From: Azospirillum sp. TSH64
Lineage (GTDB): Bacteria; Pseudomonadota; Alphaproteobacteria; Azospirillales; Azospirillaceae
NCBI RefSeq assembly: GCF_003116035.1
Contig: NZ_LGQW01000001.1
Location: forward strand, 1 to 64,000
Direction of reading: 5' to 3'
Length of the DNA: 64,000 bases
Shown: piece after piece, positions 1-9,667 of the stretch
How positions within the stretch are numbered: position 1 is the first letter of the stretch
How the letters are laid out: the number at the start of each line of letters is the position of its first letter
The notes under the pieces: generated by a model
What the model was told of the DNA's origin: nothing
Seen by the model: the letters and a program-made list of their open reading frames with translations, nothing else
Database searches by the model: none
Position numbers and translations under genes: made by a program

Positions 1-1
1 C

Positions 2-3000
2 GCATTGAGCACCACCAACGGCACCTGGAGCGATGCCGACGGCGATGGCCGGACCTACAGCTACCAATGGTACAGGGCCGACGACAACAGCGGCACCAAC
101 CTGACCGCGATCAGCGGTGCGACCAGCGCCAACTACACGCTGAGCAGTTCGGACGGCCACAAGTACCTGCGCGTGGTGGTGACCGCCAACGATGGACAGG
201 GCGGCACCCAGACGGCGACCTCGGCCTACACCGCCATCACCAACAGCGCACCGGTCTTCACCTCGTCCACCAGCGCCAGCCTGAGCATCTATGACGGAAC
301 CAATGCCGCGGTGATCACCGCGGCGGCAAGCGATGCGGAGAACGACACCCGCAGCTACAGCCTGGTCAGCGTCAACAGCGTCTCCAGCGGCGGTGATTTC
401 GCGAAATTCGCCATCGACGGGTCCACCGGCGCGCTGACCGCGGTCAACGCCGCCAACCTGACGGCCGGCAGCTACACGGTCGTGGTCCGTGCGGATGACG
501 GCCATGGCGGCACCACCGACCAGACCGTCACCGTCACCGTCGCCGGGGATCTGGTGGTGACGGTCAACGCCATAGATTCCAGCGCCCCCACCGGCACCTA
601 TTCGTCGGACGTGGCGGATGGCGGCGGTCTCGACCTGTACGAGGCCCTGGCCATCGCCAACAACCAGTCCGGACCGATCACCATCCGGTTTGCCTCCAGC
701 CTGTCCGGCACCATCACGCTGGGCGGCACCTACACGGTGCGCGACGGCGTCACCCTGGCGATGGATAGCAGCGGCAACAGCCGCTCGCTGACCATCACCG
801 GCAACGGCTTTACGCTGGGCAGCGGTCTGGGCATCAGCGTCGCCACGGGCGACATGCTGACGATCAACTCCACCCTGGCCGACGACGGCACCGTCACCTC
901 GGCCCTGAGCAAGAGCGGGGACGGCAGGCTGGTGCTGGGCGGCACCAACAACACGACGTCCGGCGGCACCTCGGGCACCGGGCTGAACACCATCAGCGTC
1001 ACGGCGGGCACCCTGGGGATCGGCTCCGACAGCAATCTGGGAACCGGCACGGTCACGCTGAACGGCGGCACGCTGCTGCTCAGCAACCTCGGCGGCGGCA
1101 CGGTGGACAACGACATCGCGCTGGGGTCGTCGAACGGCACGGTCAATGTCGCCAGCTCGGCCGCCATCCTGTCGGGCGCCATCACCGGCAGCGGGTCGCT
1201 GGCCAAGACCGGCGGCCAGCTGCTGACGCTGAGCGGGAGCAACAGCTATTCGGGCGGCACCACGGTCAGCGGGGCGAACGGCCTTTCGGTGACCGGTTCG
1301 GACAATCTGGGCAGCGGCGCCGTCACCTTGAACACGACGCTGAAGATCACCGGCGCCAGCACCACGGTCACCAACGCCATCGTCATCAACAACGATGCGG
1401 CGATCATCTCCAACGCGAGCGCGGTGACGCTGTCGGGGGTGATCTCCGGCACGAACGCCGTCGAGAAACAGGGGGCCGGCGCCCTGACGCTCGGCGGCAC
1501 CAACACCCATACCGGCAACTGGGCGATCTCGGCCGGCACGCTGATCGCCTCGGGCGGGTCGGCGATCGGCGATTCCAGCTCCGTCACCCTCAGCGGCTCC
1601 GGCGTGTTCCGGGTCAGCGCCAGCGAGACGGTCGGCGCGCTGACCGGCAACAGCAGCGCCGCCACCGACGTCACCATCGACAACGGCATGGTCCTAACTG
1701 CCACCTATGGCAGCAACGCCACCATGGCGGGCGTGATCGGCGGACTGGGCGGCTTCACCAAGGCGGGCAGCGGCACGCTGACCCTGTCCGGGGCCAACAG
1801 CTACAGCGGCGCGACCACCCTGTCGGGCGGCGGGCTGACGGTGTCGGGCGGGTCGGCGATCGGCGACAGCAGCGCGGTGTCCGTCGCCACCGGCACCACC
1901 CTGACCCTGTCGAGCGACGAGACCATCGGTTCGCTGAGCGGATCCGGCACGGTGGCGATCGGCGCCAACACCCTGACCACCGGGGTGAACAACAGCTCGA
2001 CCACCTTCTCCGGCACCCTGACCGGCAGCGGTGCCTTCAGTCTCGACGGCAGCGGCACGATGACGCTGTCGGGCTCCAACAGCGGCGGCTTCAGCGGAGA
2101 GATGAGGGTGCGGAGCGGCGGCACGCTGAGCGTGGCCGGCGACGACAACCTGGGCACCGGCACGGTGACGCTGAACGGCGGCACGCTGACGGTGACCGGG
2201 GCCGGCACCATCGACAACGCCTTCGACACCGGGGTCAACGGCGCCACCATCGACACCGGCGTCGCCGTGACGCTGTCTGGCGCCATCGGCGGCAACGACG
2301 GACTGACCAAGACGGGCAGCGGCACGCTGACCCTGTCGGGCACCAGCAGCTACGCCGGACCGACCACCGTGTCGGTGGGCACCCTGCTGGTGACCGGGGC
2401 GCTCGGCGGCACCAGCGCCGTCTCGGTGGCGTCGGGGGCGACGCTGGGAGGCACCGGCTCGATCTTCGCCGCCAGCTCGTCCAACACGCTGACGGTCGCG
2501 TCCGGCGCCACCCTGGCGCCCGGTATCGCCGGGACCAACAACGGCGTCGGCAGCCTGACCGTCAACGGCAACCTGTCGCTGAGCGGCACCCTGGCGGTCG
2601 AGATCGCCGGCACCACCACCGCCGGCACCGACTACGACCAGGTGATCGTCAGCGGCGGCGTCACGCTGTCCAGCGGCTCCAGCGCCATCACCGTCACCCG
2701 CGTCAACGGCTTCGCCGCGACCAACGCCAGCTACAGGGTGATCGACCAGACCGGCGCCGGCACGCTGTCCAACACGCTGTCGGGGTTGGCGCAGGGCGCC
2801 ACCATGACCAGCAACGGCGACCTCTATACGGTCGACTATGCCGGCGGCACCGGCAACGACCTGGTGCTGAACGGCATCGTCAACCCGACCGTCTCGTCGG
2901 TCAGCGCCAGCACCGCCGACGGCAGCTACAAGGCCGGCGACACCATCTCGATCACCATCACCTTCAACCGGGCGGTGACGGTGACCGGCACGCCGACCCT

Positions 3001-6000
3001 GGCGCTCGGCACCGGGCGGACGGCCACCTATTCCAGCGGGTCGGGCGGCACGACCCTGACCTTCACCTACACAGTGCAGGCCGGCGATACGTCGGCCGAC
3101 CTCGACTACGCCTCCACCGCTGCGCTGGCGCTGAACGGCGGCACGATCGCCGACAGCTCCACCAGCCTGGCGGCCATCCTCACCCTGGCGGCGCCAGGGG
3201 CGGCGAACTCGCTGGGCGCCAACAAGGCGATCATCGTCGACACCACGGCGCCGGGCGCGCCGACCGCCCCGGACATGACGGCGGGCACCGACAGCGGCAG
3301 CTCGAGCACCGACAACGTCACCAGCAACACCACGCCGACCTTCACCGGCACGGCGGAGCCCAACAGCACGGTGACGCTGTACGACACCGACGGCACCACG
3401 GTGCTGGGCACCGGCACGACGGACGGCTCCGGCAACTATTCGGTCACCGCCACCACGGCGCTGACGCCGGGAACCCACACCCTCACCGTCAAGGCGACGG
3501 ACGCGGCCGGCAACGTCTCCAGCGTCTCGGGCGGGCTGTCGGTCACCGTCGACACCAGCGCGCCGGCGACACCGGGCACGCCGGTCCTGCCGGCGGCGAG
3601 CGATACCGGCATCTCCGCCAGCGACGGCATCACCAGGACCACCACCCCGACGATCACCGGCACGGCGGAGCCCAACAGCACGGTGACGCTGTACGACACC
3701 GACGGCACCACGGTGCTGGGCACCGGTACGGCGGACGGCTCCGGCAATTATTCGGTCACCGTCGCCACCGCCCTGTCGACCGGGCCGCACACCCTCACCG
3801 TCAAGGCGACGGACGCAGCCGGCAACGTCTCCCCCGCCTCGAGCGGGCTGTCGGTGACGGTGGACAGCACGGCGCCGACGGTGACGGGCGTCACCTCCTC
3901 CACCGCCGACGGCAGCTACAAGGCCGGCGACACCATCTCGATCCAGGTCAGCCTGTCCGAGACGGTGATCGTCAACGGCACCCCGACCATCACGCTGAGC
4001 AACGGGCGGACCGCCACCTACAGCGGCAGCTCGGGGACCGGCACGCTGACCTTCACCTACACGGTGCAGGCCGGCGACACCGCCGCCGACCTCGACTACG
4101 CCTCCACCGGCGCGCTGGCGCTGAACGGCGGCACGATCACCGACACCGCCGGCAATGACGCGGCGACGACCCTGCCGGCGGTCGGCGGCGGATCGTCGCT
4201 GGGCGGCACCAAGAACATCGTCATCGACACCACGGCGCCGACGGTGTCCTCGGTGTCGGTGCCGACCGGCGGCATCTACAAGGCCGGCGATGTGATGGAG
4301 TTCACCGTCGCCTTCAACGAGGCGGTGACGGTGACGGGCAGCCCGATCCTGCCGATCACGCTGGACGACGGCACGGTGGTGCAGGCGGCCTACGTGTCGG
4401 GGTCGGGCGGCACCAGCCTGACCTTCCGCTACACGGTGCAGGCGGGCTTGAGCGACAGCGACGGCGTCCGCCTGGTCTCCGCCCTGACCGGCGGCACGAT
4501 CACCGACCTGGCCGGCAACGCCGCGGTGCGGACGCCGGGCAACGTCGCCGATACCGGCGGCGCCCGCATCGACAGCGTCCCTCCCACCGTCACCAACGTC
4601 ACCTCCAGCACCGACAACGGCACCTACACCACCGGCCAGACCATCTCGATCCAGGTGAGCTTCAGCGAGGCGGTGGCCGTCAGCGGCACGCCGACGCTGG
4701 CGCTGAACACCGGCCGCACCGCCGTCTACAGCAGCGGGGCCGGGACCAGCACGCTGACCTTCACCTACACGGTGCAGGCCGGCGACACCGCCGCCGACCT
4801 GGATGCCATCGGCACCTCGGCCCTGGCGGGATCGATCACGGACATTGCCGGCAACGCCGGCATCCTGACCCTGACGATGCCGGGTGACGCGCGGTCGCTG
4901 GGGCTGAACAAGGACATCGCCATCGACACCACGGCGCCGGCGATCCGCAGCGTCATCGTGCCAAACGACGGCGTGTACGGCCTCGGCAAGACGCTGAGCT
5001 TCTACATCCAGGCCAGCGAGGTGGTGATCGTCAACGGCACCCCGACGATCACGCTGGACATCGGCGGCCAGACCCGCCAGGCGGTCTACACCCCCACGGG
5101 CAGCAGCGGGACGACCCTGCGCTTCGACTATGTGGTGCAGGCGGGCGACAGCGACGCCGACGGCATCGCCGTCACCGGGCTGAACCTCAACGGCGGCGGC
5201 ATCGCCGACAAGGCCGGCCTCCCGCTGCCCACGGCGCTGACCGGCCTGCCGGGCCTGCAGAACGTCCTGGTCGACACCGTGGCGCCGGACACCCCCCCGG
5301 CCCCGGTGCTGGCGCCCGGGCAGGACACCGGCAGCTCCGCCACCGACGGGGTGACCAGCCTCAACCGCCCGACCCTGGGCGGCACGGCGGAAGCCGGGTC
5401 CACCGTCACCGTCCTGGTCGACGGCGTGGCGGTCGGCACCACCATCGCCGGCTCCGACGGCAGCTGGAGCTTCACGCCGGCCACCCCGCTGGCCGACGGC
5501 ACCCATGCCGTCACCAGCCGGGCGACCGACCGGGCCGGCAACAGCAGCGGCACCTCGGCGGCGCTGACGCTGACCATCGATGCCACGGCGCCGGTGCTGT
5601 CGACCCCGGCGATCTCCGGTATCGACAATTCGGCCAACGTCATCTCGACCGGCCGTCCGATCCTGACCGGCAGCGCCGATCCGAACAGCGCGGTCACGGT
5701 CATCGTCGACGGCGTCACCGTCGGCACGGCCACGACCGGCAGCGACGGGCGCTGGAGCTTCGCCGTCACCGCCCCGCTGGCCGACGGCAGCCACAACGTG
5801 GTCACCACCGCCACCGACCGCGCCGGCAACATCGGCCGTTCGGGCACGCTGAGCCTGACGGTCGACACCCAGGCCCCGACGGTGTCCGGCGGCTCTGCCC
5901 CGACGCTGACCGCCGGCGGCACGGCGACGCTGGGAACCGCGGTGTCGCTGTCGGACGCCAGCTCGCTGAACCGGGTGACGGTCACCCTGACCGACGCCCG

Positions 6001-7363
6001 CAGCGGCGACGAGCTGGTGATCGGCGCCCTGCCGGCCGGCATCACCGCGACCCGCGACGGCGCCGGCATCGTGCTGACCGGCGTGGCGTCGGCCGCCGAC
6101 TATCAGGCGGCGGTGCGGGCGATCGGGCTGCGGTCGAGCGCCAGCGACCCGAGCTTCACCGGCACGGCGACCAGCCGGTCGATCAGCATCCAGGCCCGCG
6201 ACCTCGTCGGCAACAGCTCCACCGCGACCACGGTGACGGTCGCGGTGGCCCGCGTCACCACCACCACGACGACCACCCCCACCGTCAACACGACCAACAG
6301 CCCGGCGATCACCACGCCGGTCACCGGCAGCGGCAACGGTCCGTCACAGTCCGGCAGCTCGGCGCTCGGTTCCTCGTCGAACGGCCCGTCCTCCAACGGC
6401 TCGTCCTCGGGCAGTGTGCTGGGCGGCAGCGTGTTGGGTGGCGGGTCGGGCCCGAGCCTGCCGGGCGGCGGCAGCGGCGGCAGCGCCGGCATCCCCGGCA
6501 GTTCGGCCAGCACGGATGCCGGTCGCTCGGTGACGCTGGGCAGTGTCGGCGGCAGCTCCGCCAGCACGGATGCCGGCCGGTCGGTGACGCTGGGCAGCGT
6601 CGGCGGCAGCTCCGCCAGCACGGATGCCGGCCGGTCGGTGACGCTCACCAGCATCGGCGGCAGTTCCTCCGGTTCCGGCAGTTCCAGCAGCGGACTGGGG
6701 GGAAGCAGTCTCGGTGGCGGGCTGGGCGGCGGTTTGGGTGGCCTCGGTGGCGGCGGCCTTGGTAGCGGTCTGGGCGGCGGCAGCCTGGGCGGCACGGGCC
6801 TCGGCGGCACCGGCGGCACCGGCGGCACGCTCGGAGGGACCGGCACGGGGACCGGAAGCAACACGGGAACCGCCAGCGGCGGCACCACGACCGGCACGGG
6901 CGGCACGACGCGCACCGGCACCAACGGCCAGGGCACTCCCGGCCAGACCGGCATCCAGGGCACCGGCCAGAACAACGGTCAGGGTCAGGGTCAGGGCCAG
7001 ATTCAGGGCCAAGGCCAGGACCGGGGGACCGGCCTCGGCACCGGGCAGGGCCGCGGCCCGACGGCCGGACAGCCGGGGAACCAGGGCCAACAGGGTCAGC
7101 AAGGCCAGGGCCAGCAGGGTCAGGGCCAGGGCGAGCAGCAGGGCCAGCCGCAAAACCAGGGCGCTCCCCAGGATGGCGGCGGCACCCCGGCGGACGGCAG
7201 CGGCCGGCCGGCGGAGCGCGGAGCGGACACCCGCGCCGAGATCATGCCGGCCTCCCCCGGCTTCGCCCGTCAGGTCGCCCGCGCCCATGGCGGCCCGACC
7301 GGCGCCGCCGACCTGCTGGCCGCACTCGCCAGCCACATCCTGCCCGACAGCCGGGCCGCCTGA
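2..7363 (+). CDS. Giant repetitive surface/secreted protein, 3' part (gene starts upstream of window)
   Basis: The reading frame is open from the first bases, so the 5' end lies outside; at least 2450 residues are visible. In order: cadherin/Ig-like sequence (about residues 1-180 of the visible part); a long stretch of autotransporter-associated beta-strand repeats of the 'KTGSGTLTLSG' type (about 280-870); serial bacterial Ig-like domains with 'DGSYKAGDTISI' and 'TGTAEPNSTVTLYD' cores (about 960-1950); then a low-complexity tail with three copies of an 18-residue unit, a Gly/Ser-rich segment and a Gly/Gln-rich segment, ending in a short ordinary-looking C-terminus. No C-terminal beta-barrel and no RTX nonapeptides are visible, so it is not a classical autotransporter. 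It is followed by TolC/HlyD-type genes, which suggests export by that neighbour system (inference). Likely role: adhesin or matrix protein. Function is not provable from sequence alone. Confidence 0.85.
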   Translation, partial: ALSTTNGTWSDADGDGRTYSYQWYRADDNSGTNLTAISGATSANYTLSSSDGHKYLRVVVTANDGQGGTQTATSAYTAITNSAPVFTSSTSASLSIYDGTNAAVITAAASDAENDTRSYSLVSVNSVSSGGDFAKFAIDGSTGALTAVNAANLTAGSYTVVVRADDGHGGTTDQTVTVTVAGDLVVTVNAIDSSAPTGTYSSDVADGGGLDLYEALAIANNQSGPITIRFASSLSGTITLGGTYTVRDGVTLAMDSSGNSRSLTITGNGFTLGSGLGISVATGDMLTINSTLADDGTVTSALSKSGDGRLVLGGTNNTTSGGTSGTGLNTISVTAGTLGIGSDSNLGTGTVTLNGGTLLLSNLGGGTVDNDIALGSSNGTVNVASSAAILSGAITGSGSLAKTGGQLLTLSGSNSYSGGTTVSGANGLSVTGSDNLGSGAVTLNTTLKITGASTTVTNAIVINNDAAIISNASAVTLSGVISGTNAVEKQGAGALTLGGTNTHTGNWAISAGTLIASGGSAIGDSSSVTLSGSGVFRVSASETVGALTGNSSAATDVTIDNGMVLTATYGSNATMAGVIGGLGGFTKAGSGTLTLSGANSYSGATTLSGGGLTVSGGSAIGDSSAVSVATGTTLTLSSDETIGSLSGSGTVAIGANTLTTGVNNSSTTFSGTLTGSGAFSLDGSGTMTLSGSNSGGFSGEMRVRSGGTLSVAGDDNLGTGTVTLNGGTLTVTGAGTIDNAFDTGVNGATIDTGVAVTLSGAIGGNDGLTKTGSGTLTLSGTSSYAGPTTVSVGTLLVTGALGGTSAVSVASGATLGGTGSIFAASSSNTLTVASGATLAPGIAGTNNGVGSLTVNGNLSLSGTLAVEIAGTTTAGTDYDQVIVSGGVTLSSGSSAITVTRVNGFAATNASYRVIDQTGAGTLSNTLSGLAQGATMTSNGDLYTVDYAGGTGNDLVLNGIVNPTVSSVSASTADGSYKAGDTISITITFNRAVTVTGTPTLALGTGRTATYSSGSGGTTLTFTYTVQAGDTSADLDYASTAALALNGGTIADSSTSLAAILTLAAPGAANSLGANKAIIVDTTAPGAPTAPDMTAGTDSGSSSTDNVTSNTTPTFTGTAEPNSTVTLYDTDGTTVLGTGTTDGSGNYSVTATTALTPGTHTLTVKATDAAGNVSSVSGGLSVTVDTSAPATPGTPVLPAASDTGISASDGITRTTTPTITGTAEPNSTVTLYDTDGTTVLGTGTADGSGNYSVTVATALSTGPHTLTVKATDAAGNVSPASSGLSVTVDSTAPTVTGVTSSTADGSYKAGDTISIQVSLSETVIVNGTPTITLSNGRTATYSGSSGTGTLTFTYTVQAGDTAADLDYASTGALALNGGTITDTAGNDAATTLPAVGGGSSLGGTKNIVIDTTAPTVSSVSVPTGGIYKAGDVMEFTVAFNEAVTVTGSPILPITLDDGTVVQAAYVSGSGGTSLTFRYTVQAGLSDSDGVRLVSALTGGTITDLAGNAAVRTPGNVADTGGARIDSVPPTVTNVTSSTDNGTYTTGQTISIQVSFSEAVAVSGTPTLALNTGRTAVYSSGAGTSTLTFTYTVQAGDTAADLDAIGTSALAGSITDIAGNAGILTLTMPGDARSLGLNKDIAIDTTAPAIRSVIVPNDGVYGLGKTLSFYIQASEVVIVNGTPTITLDIGGQTRQAVYTPTGSSGTTLRFDYVVQAGDSDADGIAVTGLNLNGGGIADKAGLPLPTALTGLPGLQNVLVDTVAPDTPPAPVLAPGQDTGSSATDGVTSLNRPTLGGTAEAGSTVTVLVDGVAVGTTIAGSDGSWSFTPATPLADGTHAVTSRATDRAGNSSGTSAALTLTIDATAPVLSTPAISGIDNSANVISTGRPILTGSADPNSAVTVIVDGVTVGTATTGSDGRWSFAVTAPLADGSHNVVTTATDRAGNIGRSGTLSLTVDTQAPTVSGGSAPTLTAGGTATLGTAVSLSDASSLNRVTVTLTDARSGDELVIGALPAGITATRDGAGIVLTGVASAADYQAAVRAIGLRSSASDPSFTGTATSRSISIQARDLVGNSSTATTVTVAVARVTTTTTTTPTVNTTNSPAITTPVTGSGNGPSQSGSSALGSSSNGPSSNGSSSGSVLGGSVLGGGSGPSLPGGGSGGSAGIPGSSASTDAGRSVTLGSVGGSSASTDAGRSVTLGSVGGSSASTDAGRSVTLTSIGGSSSGSGSSSSGLGGSSLGGGLGGGLGGLGGGGLGSGLGGGSLGGTGLGGTGGTGGTLGGTGTGTGSNTGTASGGTTTGTGGTTRTGTNGQGTPGQTGIQGTGQNNGQGQGQGQIQGQGQDRGTGLGTGQGRGPTAGQPGNQGQQGQQGQGQQGQGQGEQQGQPQNQGAPQDGGGTPADGSGRPAERGADTRAEIMPASPGFARQVARAHGGPTGAADLLAALASHILPDSRAA
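6500..6661 (+). repeat. Three tandem 54-bp repeats in the adhesin tail
   Basis: Three adjacent 54-bp units (6500-6553, 6554-6607, 6608-6661) encode SSASTDAGRSVTLGSVGG, with the last copy ending in TSIGG. Units two and three are nearly identical in DNA. They sit at the entry to the Gly/Ser-rich tail and could expand or contract by slippage. Confidence 0.9.
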
Positions 7364-7376
7364 CGGCGGCCCGGCT
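7349..7376 (+). terminator. Perfect hairpin overlapping the adhesin stop codon
   Basis: A 12-bp perfect inverted repeat (7349-7360 and 7365-7376) has the four-base loop TGAC, which contains the stop codon itself. It is GC-rich and not followed by a T run, so it may act as an attenuating or mRNA-stabilising hairpin between the adhesin gene and the exporter genes rather than a classical terminator. Confidence 0.5.
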
Positions 7377-7486
7377 CCCCATCCCCACCCATCCTTCTCA
7401 CCCGGGGTCTTTCCCGCCGTCCTTCTCATTCCCGCGTCGCTTTTCCCTCATCCAATCCTTTTCCGCCGAACGGAATTGCTCCCGCC

Positions 7487-9667
7487 ATGAAGACTTCGAC
7501 CGCTCACCTCCGCCGCCGCTTGCTTTCTTCGGTGGTTCCCGTCGCCGTTCTGACGGCATCCCTGCTGGCCGCGGGCTGCGCGGTCAAACCCGAGCCGCTG
7601 ACGGCCGAGGAGAATCTGGCGCGCGTCCGCAAGGATCTGGGTGTCGTCCTGACGCCGCAGGAGCCGCTGACCAAGGCGGTCTCGATGGACGAGGCGATGG
7701 CGCGGGCCATCAAGTACAACCTCGACGAACGGGTGAAGCTGATGGAGGTGGCGGTCGCCACCGACCAGCTGGACCTGTCGCGCTATGACATGCTGCCGCG
7801 CGTGGTGGCGGCGGCCGGCTATGTCGGGCGCAACAACGACGCCGGGTCGGAGAGCCTGAACCTCGCCACCGGCCGGCGGACGGGCGAGAGCACCACCGCC
7901 ACCGACAGGCACCGCCGCACCGGCGACCTCGCCTTCACCTGGAACGTGCTGGACTTCGGCGTCAGCTATCTGCGGGCGCGGCAGAACGCCAATCTGGTGC
8001 TGATCGCCGACGAGCGCCGCCGCCGCGTCGTCCAGGGCATCATGCAGGACGTGCGCACCGCCTATTGGCGCGCCGTCGCCGCCGAGCGGCTGCTGAAGCG
8101 GCTGGCCCCGCTGGAGAAGCGTGTCGAGGGCGCCCGCCGCGATGCCCGCACGCTGGAGGCGTTGCGCGTCCAGGCGCCGCTGCAGGCGCTCAACTACACC
8201 CGCACCCTGGTCGAGACGCTGCGCCAGCTGCAGTCGCTGCGCCGCGAGCTGGTGGCGTCGAAGTCGCAGCTGGGCGCGCTGATGGGCCTGCCGCCGGGCG
8301 AGCCGTTCGAGATCGAGATGCCGGCGGCCAGCGTCATGCAGTCGCCGCCCAAGCTGGATGTCGGCGCCGAGGCGCTGGAGACCTACGCCCTGCTGAACCG
8401 GCCGGAGCTGCTGGAGGAGAGCTACAACCAGCGCATCTCCGCCGACGAGACCTGGCGGTCGCTGCTGAAGCTGCTGCCGGGCATCGACGTCAACGCCGCC
8501 CTGCGCTACGACAGCAACAGCTTCCTGCTGAACCAGCGCTGGGCCGATTACGGCGCGCGGATCAGCTGGAACCTGATCAATCTGGTGTCGGCCCCCGCCA
8601 CCAAATCCTACGCTGAGGCGCAGGAGGAGCTGATCGCCTTCCGCCGTCAGGCGCTGAGCATGGCGGTGCTGAGCCAGGTGCATGTGGCGGTGCTTCAGTA
8701 CCGCGAGCTGAAGCAGGAGTTCGCCCTGACCGCCGAGCAGGCCGACCTCGACACCCGCATCCGCTCGCAATACACCAACGTCGGCGAGGCCGGGCAGGTC
8801 GGCGAGCTTGGCGTGATCCAGTCGGAGGTGACGGCGCTGCTGTCCGACCTGCGCCGCGACCTGGTGCTGGCCGACCTGCACAACGCCTATGCCCGCGTGA
8901 TGGTGTCGGCCGGCGTCGACCCGCTGCCCGAGACGATGGCCGCCAACGACCTGCCCACCCTGACCCAGGCGGTGAGCCGGGGCCTCTCCTCCTGGCAGGA
9001 CCGGGCCAACAGCGTGATGCGCGTCAAGGACCTGATGGCTGCGCCCAAGACCGCCGCCCAGGAAGCCCCGAAGCCGGAGCCGGTCAAGCAGGACGCGGTG
9101 AAACAAAAGCCGGTCAACAAGCCGGTTCCGGTCGCGACCGTCCCCACCCCCACTCCGGCCCCTGCTCCCGTTGCAGCCGGACCGGCTCCGGCCGCCATGC
9201 CCGTCGTGCCGGCCTCCTCCGCAGCGCAGGCGCCCGCGTCCTCTCCCGCTCCTGCCCCGGTGCCGGTTCCCGCTCCGGTTCAGGCTGCCGTTTCCGCTCC
9301 TGCCCCGGTGGCACCAGCCGCCACCCAGGTCGCTTCCCCGGTTGCGACGGCCTCCTTCTCTCCCGTCATCCAGGCTGAACTCGGGGCTTACGCAAGCCAC
9401 AGGCTTGCCGAGAAGGAATGGGGTATCATCGCCAAACGCCTGGAAACGGAGGGCAGCGGGGTTGGCGCCCTGTATGTCGCCAGCCGGCGCAGCCAAGACG
9501 GCAAGACCATCGTCCAACTGCGCGCAGGCGGTTTCACCGACCGCGCCGCGGCCGAACGGTTCTGCCATCGTGTGAAGGATAGTCAGCGGGAATGCACTGT
9601 TCGTACCCTTTCGGCCCAAGAGCAGCAGTCCGACAGCCAGACCGCCGATCGGCTCGCGTCGCTGTGA
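7487..9667 (+). CDS. TolC-family outer-membrane lipoprotein with C-terminal SPOR domain
   Basis: 726 residues. The N-terminus is a lipoprotein signal with a lipobox LAAGC (Cys about 31). The body (about 70-500) looks like an outer membrane efflux protein: long alpha-helical stretches with the MDEAMARAIKYN opening typical of TolC-like factors and two internally related halves. A Pro/Ala/Val-rich linker (about 520-625) leads to a terminal domain (about 632-715) resembling SPOR peptidoglycan-binding domains, with 'VQLRAGGFTDRAAAERFC' as its core. It would form the outer-membrane channel of a tripartite exporter, with SPOR possibly anchoring it to septal or denuded peptidoglycan (inference). It follows the giant protein by 123 bp and is overlapped by the adaptor gene. 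A TolC-SPOR fusion is longer than ordinary TolC proteins (about 450-500 residues). Confidence 0.88.
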   Translation: MKTSTAHLRRRLLSSVVPVAVLTASLLAAGCAVKPEPLTAEENLARVRKDLGVVLTPQEPLTKAVSMDEAMARAIKYNLDERVKLMEVAVATDQLDLSRYDMLPRVVAAAGYVGRNNDAGSESLNLATGRRTGESTTATDRHRRTGDLAFTWNVLDFGVSYLRARQNANLVLIADERRRRVVQGIMQDVRTAYWRAVAAERLLKRLAPLEKRVEGARRDARTLEALRVQAPLQALNYTRTLVETLRQLQSLRRELVASKSQLGALMGLPPGEPFEIEMPAASVMQSPPKLDVGAEALETYALLNRPELLEESYNQRISADETWRSLLKLLPGIDVNAALRYDSNSFLLNQRWADYGARISWNLINLVSAPATKSYAEAQEELIAFRRQALSMAVLSQVHVAVLQYRELKQEFALTAEQADLDTRIRSQYTNVGEAGQVGELGVIQSEVTALLSDLRRDLVLADLHNAYARVMVSAGVDPLPETMAANDLPTLTQAVSRGLSSWQDRANSVMRVKDLMAAPKTAAQEAPKPEPVKQDAVKQKPVNKPVPVATVPTPTPAPAPVAAGPAPAAMPVVPASSAAQAPASSPAPAPVPVPAPVQAAVSAPAPVAPAATQVASPVATASFSPVIQAELGAYASHRLAEKEWGIIAKRLETEGSGVGALYVASRRSQDGKTIVQLRAGGFTDRAAAERFCHRVKDSQRECTVRTLSAQEQQSDSQTADRLASL

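Noticed and set aside
1694..5794. Minus-strand open frame of 1366 codons inside the adhesin gene
   Set aside because: It is the antisense of a GC-rich repetitive gene, is dominated by Gly/Arg/Ala/Asp, and has no recognisable domain; the plus-strand frame has clear Ig and beta-repeat motifs.
2..7363. Classical autotransporter (type Va) reading of the giant protein
   Set aside because: It contains autotransporter-associated repeats but no C-terminal beta-barrel; the gene ends in a low-complexity tail.
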